The position numbers and the translations under genes are program-made. Source: Chrysochromulina tobinii (Eukaryota; Haptophyta; Prymnesiales; Chrysochromulinaceae). From it: DNA of 58,456 nucleotides. Shown piece after piece: positions 13,201 to 24,637 of the stretch. Within the stretch, counting starts at the first letter, position 1, and the number at the start of each line of letters is the position of its first letter. Below the pieces are notes generated by a model. The model saw only the letters and a program-made list of their open reading frames with translations, made no database searches and was not told the DNA's origin. The stretch lies in the NCBI GenBank assembly GCA_001275005.1, contig JWZX01003199.1, forward strand, positions 1 through 58,456, given 5' to 3'.

Positions 13201-16200
13201 CTCATGTTGAAGAAGCTGAAAGACCCCCAAAACGGTGTTGAGAAGACAATCGAGCAGGTGCTGTGCACACGCTATTCGATGCTTTGGACCGACGGAGATC
13301 ATCTTATGATCAGGGATCGGGTGCAGTCCGCAACGCAGCTCCTCGCCTCTGGGCAGCTGCGTGTTTCTCTTGTGGAGGCAATCACTGGCGAGGTGCGAGA
13401 GGCTTTCTGCAATTATCTCACCCTCATGATCTGCAAGATGAACGAGCAGCTTAACTTGGACTTGCTCGACGAGATCTCGCTTTCAACGCTGGATCCTCAC
13501 GTCCAGGGTGTATTTCTTCGCTGCCTCACGCTGTTGCCCATCCCGCCCATTCCCGAGCTCAAGCTGCTCACTCAGCCGCGCCGCATTGTCGTCACAAGCC
13601 CACCTCCTCAAGCAAACTCGATGTTTCCGTTCTTTCACCTCGTCTCGGCGCTCTTTAGCCAGGCGACGGGTGAAGTGTTTGCAACTGCGGAGGGCCACAG
13701 TCTCTCTGAGAGGCACGCCGCAGCTGCAGTCGAAGATAAAATCAAAACATCCGATTCGCCACTTGCAGAAGTGGTTCGTTGGATGGCTGGTATTGACGTC
13801 ACATGCGAGCTTCCAGAAGAGCTGTGGAAGCGTTATGTGGCTCATTTTGTAAGCAAGCTGTGCTGTGGCTCGCCAATCGTTGAGCAGCGGATGGTGATTG
13901 CTTGGCTGCGCAACCGCTGCTACAGCATCGATGCAAAGCGGCCAGTGATTGCACTGCATATTGCAGCGCATCGTAACGAGGAGATGATCAAAGGCTTGGC
14001 TGCCATGCTTCGGCCGCTGAGTGTGCTCATGGAAAGCATGGGAGCAACGTCATCAGCGATGATGGAGGCGAAAATGGAAGATTTGGGGGATGCCGCCGCA
14101 ACTCGAGAGGTCGCCGCGAGTTTGCACGCCGCCATCGTGCAGGAGTTCTACAGGCAGATGGATCTTGCTGTTGCCAGCTCTGAGCAGGACCCTCAGCAGG
14201 CAGTCAAGTGGGCCAACGCATTTGGGTTGGTCGAGCTTCGTGACTTAGTCGTCGATAGCCAGGGTTCAAATATCCCCGAGAGCGCAACGAGCCTGCTCGT
14301 GATGAGCGTAGTGCACGCTGCTGCCAAAAGTGTCCGGGAGGGCGACGATTGCGCTTCCTTACGCCGTTTCGCCCAAGAGGCCAAGCTCGCCATCAATGCT
14401 CAACTGCGCCTCGAGAGCGTTTGGCGCATCACACAGCGGATCTATCCGGATCGAACGGGACTGATGCAGCGCATTTTGAAGCTTTGGTGCAGCACGGCTC
14501 AGTTTGAGTGCTCGCCGCTCAAGCCTGAGGTGCGCTCTGATGTGGGATTCTTGCTGAATACCCTTGTTCATGAGCACCAGCTACCCGAGACATTACGCAC
14601 TTATGTTGTCGAGTCCTTACTCTCGAACTCGCGGCTTGTCGGCACTCTGTGCGACTACAACGTCATGGAGCGTGATGCCGACTCGAGCAGCAGCGCCGAA
14701 GTGCTTGAGCTACTTGAGAGCCATCTCGTCGATCAGCTCGCAACAAGTCCTATTGCTGAAAGCTGGGAATGCGCGTATGTGCCCCCGTGGTTCAAGCAGG
14801 AGGGTGCGAAGCTCGATCGACCCGTCGCACACGCGTACTTCACTGTTGTACTCAAGCAACTGCTTGCCCAGCGGTCAGGAAAGCTTGAGGAGTCCATTGG
14901 CCTATACTGCAGCCTGAAGTCACAGCTCGATGGAATGATAGAAAGCCGCAGTCGTGCTGCGACGACTGTCTCTGTACGGCAAGCGCGTCTCCGAAAGTTG
15001 GAGCGTAAAGGGCCGTTGCGAGTGCCTCACTTGCGTGCTATCACCCTTGCTGCCTGCAAGCTCTTGGTGGTGCTTGACCTAGGCTCACGGCTCGCGGCTA
15101 CTGCTCGGCACGATCGCGATCCAGCGGAACCGTTGCTAGAAGGTCCAGAAGCGCAATTGATGAGCGAAGCGCCCTCACTGCAGCTCCAGGCACTTGTGGA
15201 GAGCCATCCGGACTGGGGGCATGAGCTCATGAATGCTTTAGCAGGAGAGGTCCGCAGCCGCGAGACGATGATCAAGTTCTTACGCGCACACGGCCGGCGG
15301 CTTTTACCTGCGGTCCTGAGCCAATGGTCCGAAATACCGGCGGCTGCAGAGGAGTGCGTCGGTCGGCATGCCAAGTTGGCATTTGCATTCGACCCTGACA
15401 ATGTGCTCCACACCACATACTGCTCACTAGCGGAATCAATGACTGACCGCGATTTGCTCATTGCGAAGGTCCGAGCGTTGTGCAGTGCGAGCGCGGGCGT
15501 GGACAGACACAGGCTCGACGTGATCATGATGATGTTCGCTGCAATCTATTACGAACGCAGCACAATCAACAATCATGCGGTCATGAGTGCGCTGGATGCG
15601 CTGCAGAACGAGTTAAAGTTGTCCCCAAGTGCAATGCGAGTCTTCCGTGGCTTTCTCCAGCCTGAAACTCTCATTGCTTTTCAGGAGCCCGGTATGCCGA
15701 GCGATACGCTATATGATCTGCTGAAGGCACCACCGGCGGAGCTTCAAAGCCGAGAGGATCGTGAACTGCAGTCGTGCATCATCGGCATGATCGCCCTCAC
15801 CCTCGGATCCAACGAAGCCACAACCCACCTTGCTACGCACATCCTCCAGCCAGACCGGCTTGTCAACACTTTTGGCGTTGGGAGCCAATACTCACAAGCG
15901 ATCGGGTCAGTCCATTACGACTGTGGGTGTGAGCTTACGTTTGATGGCGACGTTCCCGCGAATCGTCCGCGACGCGAACCGCTCGACCGCCACTCACGCT
16001 ACTTCGTCCTTTGGTCGTCCTTTGCGGCGCTGGGCGTGAGCTTGGTCACACAGCCGGAGTCGCAGCACACCATGCGTCGTGTGCTTTCGCTTCCGGGGCA
16101 GGGCCTTCGCGCAGGCGTCCTCAGCTTTTGTAAGGCGCCATGGCATCATTTGGGCGTGAAGCTTCAGCTCAACGCTGAGAGCCAGTGCCAGCTCGTCCTC

Positions 16201-19200
16201 CGTGCACTCGAGCATCACCGCGAGAGCTCGTTCCAAAGCCATCGCGGGTATGCCAACGTTTTCCACAGCATTCCAGCAGTGCAGATGTATGAACGCCAGA
16301 TGATGATCTCATTCCATCATGCTCGTCAGCGTCTGCCGGACTACATCGCCCTCCTTCGCCGCCGCGAGGCCGCGTCTCAGCTCTCGAGCCGACTCGACGA
16401 CTTCATCATAGAGCACCCGCCTCTGCACGTGGCAGTCCGTCCCTCAGTGCCACCCATCACGCCCAGCGTCATCTTTGAGGATGAACTCGAGCTTGTAGTC
16501 GGTAGGGACCCTACAGGAACGCGTGAATTGGCCATGCTACTCACCTTTACGCGCAAGTGCCGTCATTTGCGCTTCCTGTGGGTGCTCCCTGACTTGATCG
16601 AGTTCTACCAATTCCTGCACGTGCAGCTCGAGTACATCCTGCTTGAAGAGCAGGCCAAGCAGAAAAGCATTGGTGCGCTGCTCGAGTCGATGGCGACAAA
16701 GCGCGGTAATGAAGGCACCCGAACGCGCTTTAGCCAGAACGACGCGCGCCGCATCACCCAGCTTTGGCTTCGTGTAAAGATGGGCTTCAATCAGTTCGTG
16801 GCTGAAAATCAAGCCATCGGTGTTGGGGCGTGCGCTGCGAATCAAGAGGCTGCGGCTGCAAATGCGGCGGCACATGCGCAAGCTGCACTAGAAGCTGTCG
16901 AAGCGACCGTTGGAGGGGACGTTCATCGAGTAGCCGAGGCTGCAACGGCGGCTGCAGCTGCAGCTGCAGCTGCCCGCGCTGCTGAACAGCGGCTGACTCG
17001 AATCTCGCCTTTGGACGATTCTCATCCTATATGGCGTTTCCTGAGCACGAATGAGGATGAACTGTTCGACGACGGCGGCGTCCGCTTCAATGGCCAGGTG
17101 TTAACTTGCGACAGCCTGTTCCTTGTCATTAAGCGCATGGTTGCGATGCACAATGATTTGGTATTGGAGCTTTCCGAGCACGGTCTGGCGACTGCTCACG
17201 ACAAGAAGCCGATCAAACCGCTTGAGCTCAACACGGCAAGCGTTGCACTTGGCGACGTGCGACCTTGGGACCTGCACCTCGGCGTCGATGAAAGCAAGAG
17301 CCTCGCTCAGCAGACAGCGCAGATGGAGAGGCACTTGAAGGAGAGCCTGCTTCATTTGGATCACGCTGGAAGCTTTGCCAAGTTGGTGCAGCTCCACTGG
17401 CAACGTCAAAGCCAAACGTCAAAGACACCGTTTGATTTCGATGCTATCCGCCGAGAGGTGAATGGCCTCTACCTCGATCGGCTTGCAATAATTGAGGACC
17501 CGTCTGCCCACTTGCGCCGTGTATTTCGATTTCGACGGACGTCAGCAGGCAACGAGGCTGCCTCAGGAGACGAGGCGCTTGCTACAGCAGTTCGGTTGCA
17601 AAGCGACCTTACGCGTTTGCAGCACGCCCTGAGTGCCTCGCACACGCTAGGTGACGAGGAGACAAACGGCATGCATATCCTATACTTCCGCATGTTTCAC
17701 TCGCTCGAGCATGACCAGGTGGCCAAGCTGCTTCGTGGGCTTGACATGGTCGCCACCATTTGGATTCGAGCCGTCTCGGCTGGCGCTCATGATGAAGACG
17801 CAACGATTCGGACGCAACTCGGTGAAATGTTTCCAGATGTCAAGAGTGACGCCGAGCTACTGCAGCGCGTGCACATTGAGCTCTACGAGGAAGAGCAGTG
17901 CAACACCCTCCTGCAGGTGCGGTTCACGCAGCTCTCATTGTTGCTGAACTACCTTCGCATCTACCTTTCGTCGCAGGACTACATCTTCGCTCGCCTGCCC
18001 TTTGTGCTTAAGGCGCGGTGGGACGACGATGTCATCGTGACCCTCAATACGATCGAGCGCACGTACGACACAGACCGCTCGAATGACCGCTTACCTCTCT
18101 CTGCGGCGGCTGCGCAGCTCGAGTCAGGCATCGTTGACTACGAGCAGGTCTTCAGCTCCGAACCGGAGACGCCGCTGCATAGATTCATGGTCAACTGGGC
18201 AGGGAGCGAGCAAGCGCTGTACGAAGAGCTGCCACTGATGCGCGAGTTGCCCAAGAGAATTGCGCTGCAGCACTACGTCGAGCTGCGTAAGCTCCTGCAC
18301 CGCTGGTCGCATAGGCCTGTGACAGCGGCACCGATCGCGGAGAAGTGGGCATGGCCCTTAATATTCAACTCGCAGAAAGTTGCCAAGCCGGCAGCGACCG
18401 TTGAGCCGTCTGAGGACATTGCATCTCGCTGGGTTCTCTGGTTTGAGGACGGCGATGACCTTATAGATGCCAACACGGCAGGACAAGTAAGAGAGGTGCT
18501 GGACGAAATCATCAGCGCGCTGGCGTCAGAGGATCGCCGCATGAAGAAGCTCGAGATGAACGCCATACGTTGCCAGTTCCGCTGGCGCTATGTGCTCGGC
18601 TGTCGAAGGCGAAGGGCCGAGAAGGCTGTGGCGCAAGCAGCACTGGAGGCGGCACACTCTGCTTTCGAAAAGCTCAGAGGTGCAACTGACAAAGAGCTTC
18701 CAAGTGCGATTGCAGCTGCTAGGCCGCATGTCAGTGCGTTTGCTGAGCTGGCGGAGCTCCTACTGCAAAAGCAGGCTCGGATGGCAGAGATCAATCGCAA
18801 TTTGTCGGAGGCACGAATGAAGACGATGCGATGGTATGTACGAGTATTGGCTACTGCTGTGGGCTTCTTGATTTTGGCGATGGTCATTCCGTTGCTCATA
18901 AGCTCTGGCGACGCTGCGCTGGATTCGACGAGCCATCCTGAGCTTGAGAGCGCCACGCAGCAGGGGATCTCTATTGCTCGACTGACAGCATCGGATGATT
19001 TCCAGCTCGACTCCATCATCGAAGGCTTTGACGCAAGATTGGAAAAAGCATCCATGGAGATGAGCCATGGCCTTGATGCTGAAGAGAGCGGACCGCCTTT
19101 GGCAACTCCAGAGGTTGAGGGGCCTACTACTCAGTTGGCAGGGCCGACGGCACAGTCGATGCTGCAGCAGACGGACGCCACGGACGCAACGAGTTTGCTT

Positions 19201-19494
19201 CGCATTTTCGGGTTGATCGTGGGGCAAGGATGTGCATGGTGGTTTGTATGGAATAAGTTTTGTAACGAACGGCATGGCGATGCCCCGAAGTCGATGCTGC
19301 GACAGCTGACAAGCGTGGTGTTCATCCTTTTGCTGCTTCTCGGAGCATGGTGGTCCGTTTCGAGCGTGGTCCGCTGGGACGATCGCAAGAGTGTTCGTGA
19401 TCGCTTGAGTCACCTCGTTTCGCTCAGGGAGGCTGGACTGGTGACTGAGGAATACTATCTCGAACGTGAGAGGGAGCTCCTGCAAATGATCTGA
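1229..19494 (+). CDS. RNF213/mysterin-like giant AAA ATPase with vWA domain, about 6061 aa
   Basis: Two long frames join across a phase-0 intron at 10481-10560. I start at ATG 1229, the first ATG in frame. Family match is to RNF213 (mysterin), a dynein-like AAA protein and ubiquitin ligase of animals. Visible blocks from the N terminus: a P-loop GPSGSGKT near residue 1943; a von Willebrand A domain near 2140-2320 with the metal site DASGS; a P-loop GETGVSKT near 2544 with Walker B FLDEVNTSS and the following AACNP block, both hallmark RNF213 sequences; a second hallmark unit with GPPGSSKT near 3086, Walker B FMDEAGL and AITNHALDAAKSNR. The C terminus has two or three hydrophobic segments (from about 5843) and ends in a SHOCT-like motif, SLREAGLVTEEYY. 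I see no RING or RZ zinc finger, so ligase activity is not supported. The ATPase core is the confident part; membrane anchoring is inferred. Confidence 0.88.
1271..1366 (+). other. Possible in-frame 96-bp intron near the start of the RNF213-like gene
   Basis: The stretch begins gtaagc, contains ctgac about 25 bases before its end, and ends in ggctgcgcag. Its length is 96 bases, exactly 32 codons, and it contains no stop, so the reading frame is open with or without splicing. The signals are as good as those of the confirmed-looking intron at 10481. If removed, the protein loses 32 N-terminal residues. Confidence 0.4.
10481..10560 (+). other. Ordinary 80-bp GT-AG intron of the RNF213-like gene
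   Basis: The donor is gtacgt after codon ATT, and the acceptor is ccttccgcag. Removal is phase 0 and joins the conserved hydrophobic strand ARIPLMI directly to IGPPGSSKT, restoring the Walker A region of the second RNF213-type AAA unit. Without splicing, the upstream frame ends at 10606. This intron carries none of the decamer repeats seen in other genes of the window. Confidence 0.9.
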
Positions 19495-20147
19495 GCCAGT
19501 CATCGGGGCGGATCGAGCGTGTGCCCGTGGGCTGTGGCATGTTGAAGAGATGCCGTGCGCGCATGACCATGAGCCGTGATCGTGCAAAGGCCGAGGCGCG
19601 CGCGCGCGCGCGCGTCAAGTGTGTACTCCTGTAATTGGTATTGCTAGTGAGGTCTCTGACACTCTCTGAACTCCAAGTGGTCAACGCATCGCATGGCGTG
19701 GGGTCAGCGGGTTTTCCCTGCCGCGCCGCCCCCCTCGCGGTGCACCCACGGATTCCCACGCTTGCCGTCGGTGAGCGCCGCAGTACAGTGCCGACCATCT
19801 CGTGTCGCCCCGTTTTCACACACACACACACATGTACCGACCTGATGCGGGCGAGCTCCAGAGCTCTCCCAGTCCAACTAGGAATCCGGGATCTACCTGT
19901 GACGCCTGACGCCCCGCTGATGAGCCAACACCACACCGCTCCACATCACACTCGACACTCGACACAGGGCGGACGCGATTCCGTTCTATCTGCGACGTGC
20001 CACGCAGCGCGCACTCCATCTCACATCATGCGTCATCTGGTCACACACGGCAATGCAGTGTAGCGCTCACCACAGCGCCACGACACGTGCGCCGGCGCCG
20101 GTTGGCGGCGCAACGCGCCTCTTGCCGCAGCCGGCTGGATTTAGAAT
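19495..20147. other. Intergenic region with simple repeats
   Basis: This is the space between the convergent ends of the RNF213-like gene and the two-repeat protein gene. It holds an alternating CG run near 19591-19613 and a CA run near 19818-19831. Open frames here look random and I support no gene. Confidence 0.5.
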
Positions 20148-20963
20148 TTAGAAGCCGTAGGCGTCGCCGCCAAGGACCACGTCGCCGCCGAGCACGGCCT
20201 CCGAAGTCATACGCTGGTTGATCGAGTGCGGCACAACGCCCGCGGTCATCGGGAACTCGACCGGCGCGGTGTTGACGATGCGCACGACGTTGCCCGAGCC
20301 CGGCGTCTCGAGGATGCAGAAAAAGGGCCGGTCGAGGCCATCCTCGGTGTACAGCTCGATCACCTGCTTGTTGTTGTTCGGGCCCTGCAGCAGCTCGATG
20401 CGCGCGTTGAGCGGGCGGCCGTCGGTCTTCAGAAGAACCTCAATGCTGTCCACAGTCGGATCGAAGGGGTACGTGCGCAGGGCACCACCCTGGATGGTGG
20501 CGGACGCGGCAATGCACTCAGCCGACGGGTTGTCAACCTGATCGGCGATGACGTTGGCAGCGATCGGGAACTCGATCTGGCCAATGTTGCGGATGGCAAC
20601 GGTGTTGGGGCCGCGGGGGGTCTCAATCGTCGCGCAGAAGGGACGCAGCTGGCCATTCTCCACATACACGCGCATCTTGCACGGCGTGTTGTCGGGCCCG
20701 TGCCAGAGCTCGATGTCGGCATCGAGCGGACGGCCCTCAGTGCTGAGCACGACCTGCACCTGCTCCACCGCCGGGGAGCGGTACGACCAGGTGCGAAGCG
20801 AGCCGCCCTGGATGAGGATGGCCGAATCGGCCGACGGAGGCATACGGGTGGGCACCACGCCACCAGTGTAGCCAGTGTAGGAGCCCGGGGGCGCGCTGAC
20901 GCCGTATTGCATCATCGGGGTGCCCATGCGGAGGCCAACGGTGCCAATCATGGTTGCGAGCAT
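20148..20963 (-). CDS. Unknown protein with two tandem ~90-residue repeats, 271 aa
   Basis: I start at ATG 20963 (MLATMIGTVGLRMG). The frame stays open further upstream but without convincing protein character. The protein holds two homologous units of about 90 residues. The first runs from IQGGSLRTWSYRSPAVEQVQ to about FPIAANVIAD, the second from IQGGALRTYPFDPTVDSIEV to about FPMTAGVV. Each contains GRPL[DN]A[DR]IEL, an [HQ]GP[DN]N turn, a block with PF[FC], ETP and an EFP strand, suggesting a beta-rich fold. I do not recognise the family. Codon choice is strongly GC-ended and unlike the surrounding DNA, which fits a well-expressed gene, though that is inference. The N terminus could be a weak targeting sequence, but I would not call it. 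Confidence 0.75.
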   Translation of the reverse strand: MLATMIGTVGLRMGTPMMQYGVSAPPGSYTGYTGGVVPTRMPPSADSAILIQGGSLRTWSYRSPAVEQVQVVLSTEGRPLDADIELWHGPDNTPCKMRVYVENGQLRPFCATIETPRGPNTVAIRNIGQIEFPIAANVIADQVDNPSAECIAASATIQGGALRTYPFDPTVDSIEVLLKTDGRPLNARIELLQGPNNNKQVIELYTEDGLDRPFFCILETPGSGNVVRIVNTAPVEFPMTAGVVPHSINQRMTSEAVLGGDVVLGGDAYGF

Positions 20964-21668
20964 GTCGAAGGCTTCGTGAGAAGGGGTTCGTGTCCGGCGA
21001 GGAATCCTCATCGAAGGAGATCGAAGCTCCAAAAGGATCCTCAATTCCATCCTGCAACCCAGCATAACACAACCGTCCTGCTCATTTTCGGAGCCGTGCC
21101 GGGGCATGCCGGTCCGTCGCTCGAGACCTGTGCCAGCTGCATAACTCTTGTCACTTGTGTGAACCGCGTCCGACACATAAGAAACCCCACGCGTTACAAG
21201 TATAGTATGAAGGAACCCGCGGCCGCGCGCGCGCGCGCGCTGCGCGTAGAGAGTCCGACCCCAAAGCGGACCGTGCAACCATGCAAGATGCATTGCACCA
21301 AGCACGCCCGCCGATGGCCCATGCCAGGCAGGACGCTCCAGCTGCCGGCCCCAAGATGTCAGTGACTCTCACCCCATCGCGCGGGTCTCCACTCTCCACA
21401 TGCGCACATGACTTGGTCGGGCAACTATAGGTTGATCAGACAGCCTTCAAACTGCGCTCCGCTCCATCAGTCTTAATTACTTGCTCCATCATGCCGTGTT
21501 CGTTTACATGTATTGGGATGTCCGTCACAATCTGCTGCGAGATTGCGATCTGCCCTTTCGAACTTGCGCTTTCACCTGCCGTTACCTCAAGCCAGATCCA
21601 CGCCGTCCTGAGCACTTATCCATGCAAGGCTGTTCACGCCCGGTAAGGCCGTTCACGCCCGGTAAGGC
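20964..21668. other. Intergenic region with CG run and short direct repeat
   Basis: A CG-alternating run lies near 21224-21240. A 17-base direct repeat, gttcacgcccggtaagg, occurs twice back to back at about 21632-21667, just beyond the stop of the EF-hand gene. No supported gene. Confidence 0.45.
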
Positions 21669-23300
21669 TCACCAAGCGAGCTGCTTGTGCCTCACCCTGA
21701 TGAGTTGATTGCCCAGGCACGCTTGCATCGCCTCACACAAGGATGCCAGCGGGGCATGGCCATACGTCAACAAGTTATGCTCGCCTGCGCTCAAGAGGGA
21801 AGGAGCATACTCGCCCGTACCGGTCGCATACTGCCAAGCGTTGAAGGCCGAGTTTGCCTTTCGGTACTTGAACTTCGCGACTCCCTCGGAGAGCATCTGG
21901 ACCATCTTTCGACTCGTCAGCCAGTAATCCACAAACTTGTTGAAGCCTGCGGCGAGCTTGCGATGCAGCATGTGGCCCATGCTAGCCTGGAGCAGGTGCA
22001 GATTCCTGGCGCGGCTCTCGGCGAACAAGAGCCACGAGTTCCACCCCTTGGCCAGTTGCTGCTGGGGCAGTCGCCTCAGCGCCTGGCGGCAGATTTCGTC
22101 GATTCGCTCCGCGCGCTCCTTGCGTGCGCGGCTGCTGTCGCTCATGTCGCCCTCGGGGCTGCTCGGGGGTGTCATCTCATCGACAGTTATTTCGAGCAGG
22201 GGCATGCTGGGCTGAACGTAACCCTCGAGCTCAGCATACTGCTGTCGCACGATCCTCGCCTTCGTGGCAGCCCTCGTGCGGCAATGCTTCATGCTTGTGG
22301 TCTGCGCATCGCGCTCGTGCCGTAGCTCATCGCCCTTCTTCTGCATCGCCTTGAGGGCTGCCGTGCATTCCTTGGCATCGAGCCTTCCGCTGCCGTCCGC
22401 GTCGATCACGTGAAAGAGCTCAGCGGCCTGCATGTGTGCGGAGGCGTCGAGTAACAGCCCACTGACCATATTTAGAAAGTCGCCCTTCGTCAGACCTTCC
22501 GAGCTGCTCGCAAACTGACCCACAAAGTCCGCCGCTTTGATGCGCCGGCGCGTGCAAGCGATGCCGAGCTGCACCTCCAGATCCGCCTCCATCTCGCGCT
22601 TCAGCCGCGTAAGCTCCGCCTCCCGCCGGTTGGCATCTTCCTCGAGGCCTTCTCCCTCGGCCGCGATGACGGCGATCTCGCGCAGCCTGGTAGCTTTGGC
22701 TGACTGGAGTTTGCGCACCTCAGCCTGTTCCTTCTGAATCGCAACAGCAACAGACTTCAAATCGACCAAGATCGTTTTGAGCTCGTTCGAGCTGATCACG
22801 CCCGACTTGTCTTTGTCATGAGAGTCGAAGAACGCGTCGATCTCCTTTGTTTCGAGATCGAAAGGTTCCTTGGGCCGGTGCTTTGCAAAGAGCGCTTTGA
22901 TGCGCAAGCGAAACTCGGTCTTCAGCACGCTGCCGCTGTTTGTTGGGTCCCACGCCCGGAGCTGTGCCGGTACATCGACATTCGCTTCAGCAAGAAGCTC
23001 ACGCAGCTGCACCGCCACCCCCTGCTTGCGAGGCTTGTTGTCGCCCTCTAGCGCTTCGGCCTCGGCTATGAGCTCGCTTGAACTCAGCTTCGTGACCACC
23101 GTGATTGCAGGTGCAGCCTTGCGAACGTTCTGGAGCCCGGCGAACGTGCCTCGGATGGGAACCACAGCCGGGGGAGAGTAGGCACCCAAGGGGGCTTCCC
23201 CTTGTGGTTTGAAAGAGCGCAGCTTGGCAGATTTTTTGAAATAGCGATGGCTTTGGCGCGGCGTCCAGATGTGAGGAGCGGCTGCAGTCGGCGAAGGCAT
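21669..23300 (-). CDS. EF-hand protein with Sfi1-like tryptophan repeats, 543 aa
   Basis: The ATG at 23300 opens a single uninterrupted frame. Calcium-binding loops are visible at DSHDKDKSGVISSNEL (about residues 165-180) and DADGSGRLDAKECTAAL (about 300-317), with a degenerate one at DPTNSGSVLKTEF (about 119). Between them lies a charged coiled coil. The C-terminal third has three spaced units of the Sfi1/centrin-binding kind: LAKGWNSWLLFAES, LAAGFNKFVDYWLT and ANSAFNAWQYATG. The combination suggests a calcium-responsive cytoskeletal protein of the basal body or flagellar apparatus. That role is inferred from the motifs and from the neighbouring flagellar-type STPGR gene. No intron is needed. 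A signal peptide is absent. Confidence 0.8.
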   Translation of the reverse strand: MPSPTAAAPHIWTPRQSHRYFKKSAKLRSFKPQGEAPLGAYSPPAVVPIRGTFAGLQNVRKAAPAITVVTKLSSSELIAEAEALEGDNKPRKQGVAVQLRELLAEANVDVPAQLRAWDPTNSGSVLKTEFRLRIKALFAKHRPKEPFDLETKEIDAFFDSHDKDKSGVISSNELKTILVDLKSVAVAIQKEQAEVRKLQSAKATRLREIAVIAAEGEGLEEDANRREAELTRLKREMEADLEVQLGIACTRRRIKAADFVGQFASSSEGLTKGDFLNMVSGLLLDASAHMQAAELFHVIDADGSGRLDAKECTAALKAMQKKGDELRHERDAQTTSMKHCRTRAATKARIVRQQYAELEGYVQPSMPLLEITVDEMTPPSSPEGDMSDSSRARKERAERIDEICRQALRRLPQQQLAKGWNSWLLFAESRARNLHLLQASMGHMLHRKLAAGFNKFVDYWLTSRKMVQMLSEGVAKFKYRKANSAFNAWQYATGTGEYAPSLLSAGEHNLLTYGHAPLASLCEAMQACLGNQLIRVRHKQLAW

Positions 23301-23565
23301 TGAGCCTAGCGACGCCCGATTCCTAGTCTGCTTTCGCGATGCCGATCCTCTGCTCCTCTGTGCCGATCCTCTCCTGGATGCCTCGTGCGTCGGTCATCGG
23401 AGCACACGAGGAATCCAAGAGTTTCAAGTCTCAATTTCGCGGCCAATTTTACAAGAACTTTGATTACGAGCGTAGGGTGCGCGATCCGTCGTCCGTGTCG
23501 ACCGACTCGTCGCGTGTGTGGGTACCATCCTGACACACACTGATGAGACAGCAAGCATCTCGGTC

Positions 23566-24466
23566 TCAAAACCGTTCGTACTCGACCTCGAAGCCGCACG
23601 CACAGCGCTTGGTCCACGTGTCCTTGGCCTCATCGTACGTCTCGTCGGGCATGAAGACGTGCGTGTGCGACACAAACGCCGACTGCTGCGCTATGTGCTT
23701 TGCAGCCGCGGCTGGCCGCTTAGCCTGAGGCACGAGGATGGCTCCAGTGGCAATCAGAGGCAATCAGAGGCAATCAGAGGCAATCAGAGGTCATCAGAGG
23801 CCATCTCACCTGAGGCACGAGGATGGCTCCATCGCGCCGCGCCTGCTCACGTTCGGCCGCCTTGCGCTTGCGCGCCTCGCCCTTGACGACCCGATCACTC
23901 ATGCGGCGCTCGCGTTCGTTGAAGAGCCCTTCCGAGCTGCCCCACGCCTGCAGCGCTAGCGCCTCTACCTGCGTGCGCAGGAAGAGCTTCATGTCGCCGC
24001 CGTGCGAACGGCCCGACTGCGCGTATGGGTTGGGCCGGAGGAGGCAGCCGAGGCCGCCGCGCTCCTTGGTCAGCTGCCGATCGGTGAGAAAGTATTCGCC
24101 CTTGACTTTCGTCTTTATGATCAGCTCGTACTTGCCACCAGGGCCACGGGCCGCCTGCTGGCAGTCGTAGCACGCGCTCACTCCAAACGCTGCAAAGAAT
24201 TTCGGTTGTCCGCTCGCTTCGCCGCACTCATCGCAAATGCCCACCGTGCGCGGCGCGTGGTCATCCGGCGGCGGCGGTAGCACCATTCCCCGCTCCTGCC
24301 GCTCCAGCGCGTCCAGTGCTGCCTCACCCTCATAATCAAAGTCGTCGCTCTCCACGGGCGCCGTCACTTTCCGAGGTGGCGGTGGAACACCTCGCTGCCG
24401 GTTCACCTGCTGTGCCGGTGGTGGCTCGATGTAGTCGTCCTCGGCAAAGAAGCCGCCGCCTTGCAT
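23566..24466 (-). CDS. XPA: XPA nucleotide-excision-repair protein, 271 aa, two exons
   Basis: Exon 1 is 24466-23810 and exon 2 is 23724-23566, joined phase 0. The product is 271 residues, almost the length of human XPA (273). It has the four-cysteine zinc finger CDECG ... CYDC, then the XPA core with TKVKGEYFLTDRQLTKE, NPY and GGDMKLFLRTQVEALALQAW. The basic helix MSDRVVKGEARKRKAAE follows. Exon 2 supplies the conserved XPA tail, HTHVF ... CACGFEVEYERF, which in known XPA binds TFIIH. XPA verifies damage and positions the repair complex in the nucleus. I start at ATG 24466 (aaaATGc context). The frame upstream is open but overlaps the promoter shared with the divergent GBP-like gene, about 170 bases away. 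The intron is of the repeat-bearing type. Confidence 0.92.
23725..23809 (-). repeat. XPA intron bounded by a 23-base exon duplication
   Basis: The 85-base intron has donor GTGAGA and an acceptor ending GTGCCTCAG. A perfect 23-base direct repeat occupies 23724-23746 and 23809-23831. One copy ends the upstream exon and the other ends the intron. The copy spacing (85) equals the intron length. Between them lie five or six decamer units reading CTGATTGCCT in the sense direction. Confidence 0.9.
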
Positions 24467-24637
24467 TTTTCGTGTGAAGGCGCGATTCTTCCCGGAATCA
24501 ACACAAGACTCAACCGGAGACGTCAAAAATATGCTTCTCACGATTGTTTTCCGGCCACGCTTCCAAGAAGTCCCATCAGTGTGTTTCTATGGCTGCAAGT
24601 GGGGAAAAAGGCGAGCTTATTTCTCTCGCCACCCGCC

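Noticed and set aside
1133-19494. Two separate giant genes meeting at about 10.5 kb
   Set aside because: The break falls in the middle of the second RNF213-type AAA unit, and an 80-base intron with good signals restores it. One gene is the better reading.
20226-21365. Plus-strand 379-codon frame opposite the two-repeat protein
   Set aside because: The minus strand shows an internal protein repeat conserved at residue level. The plus translation does not.
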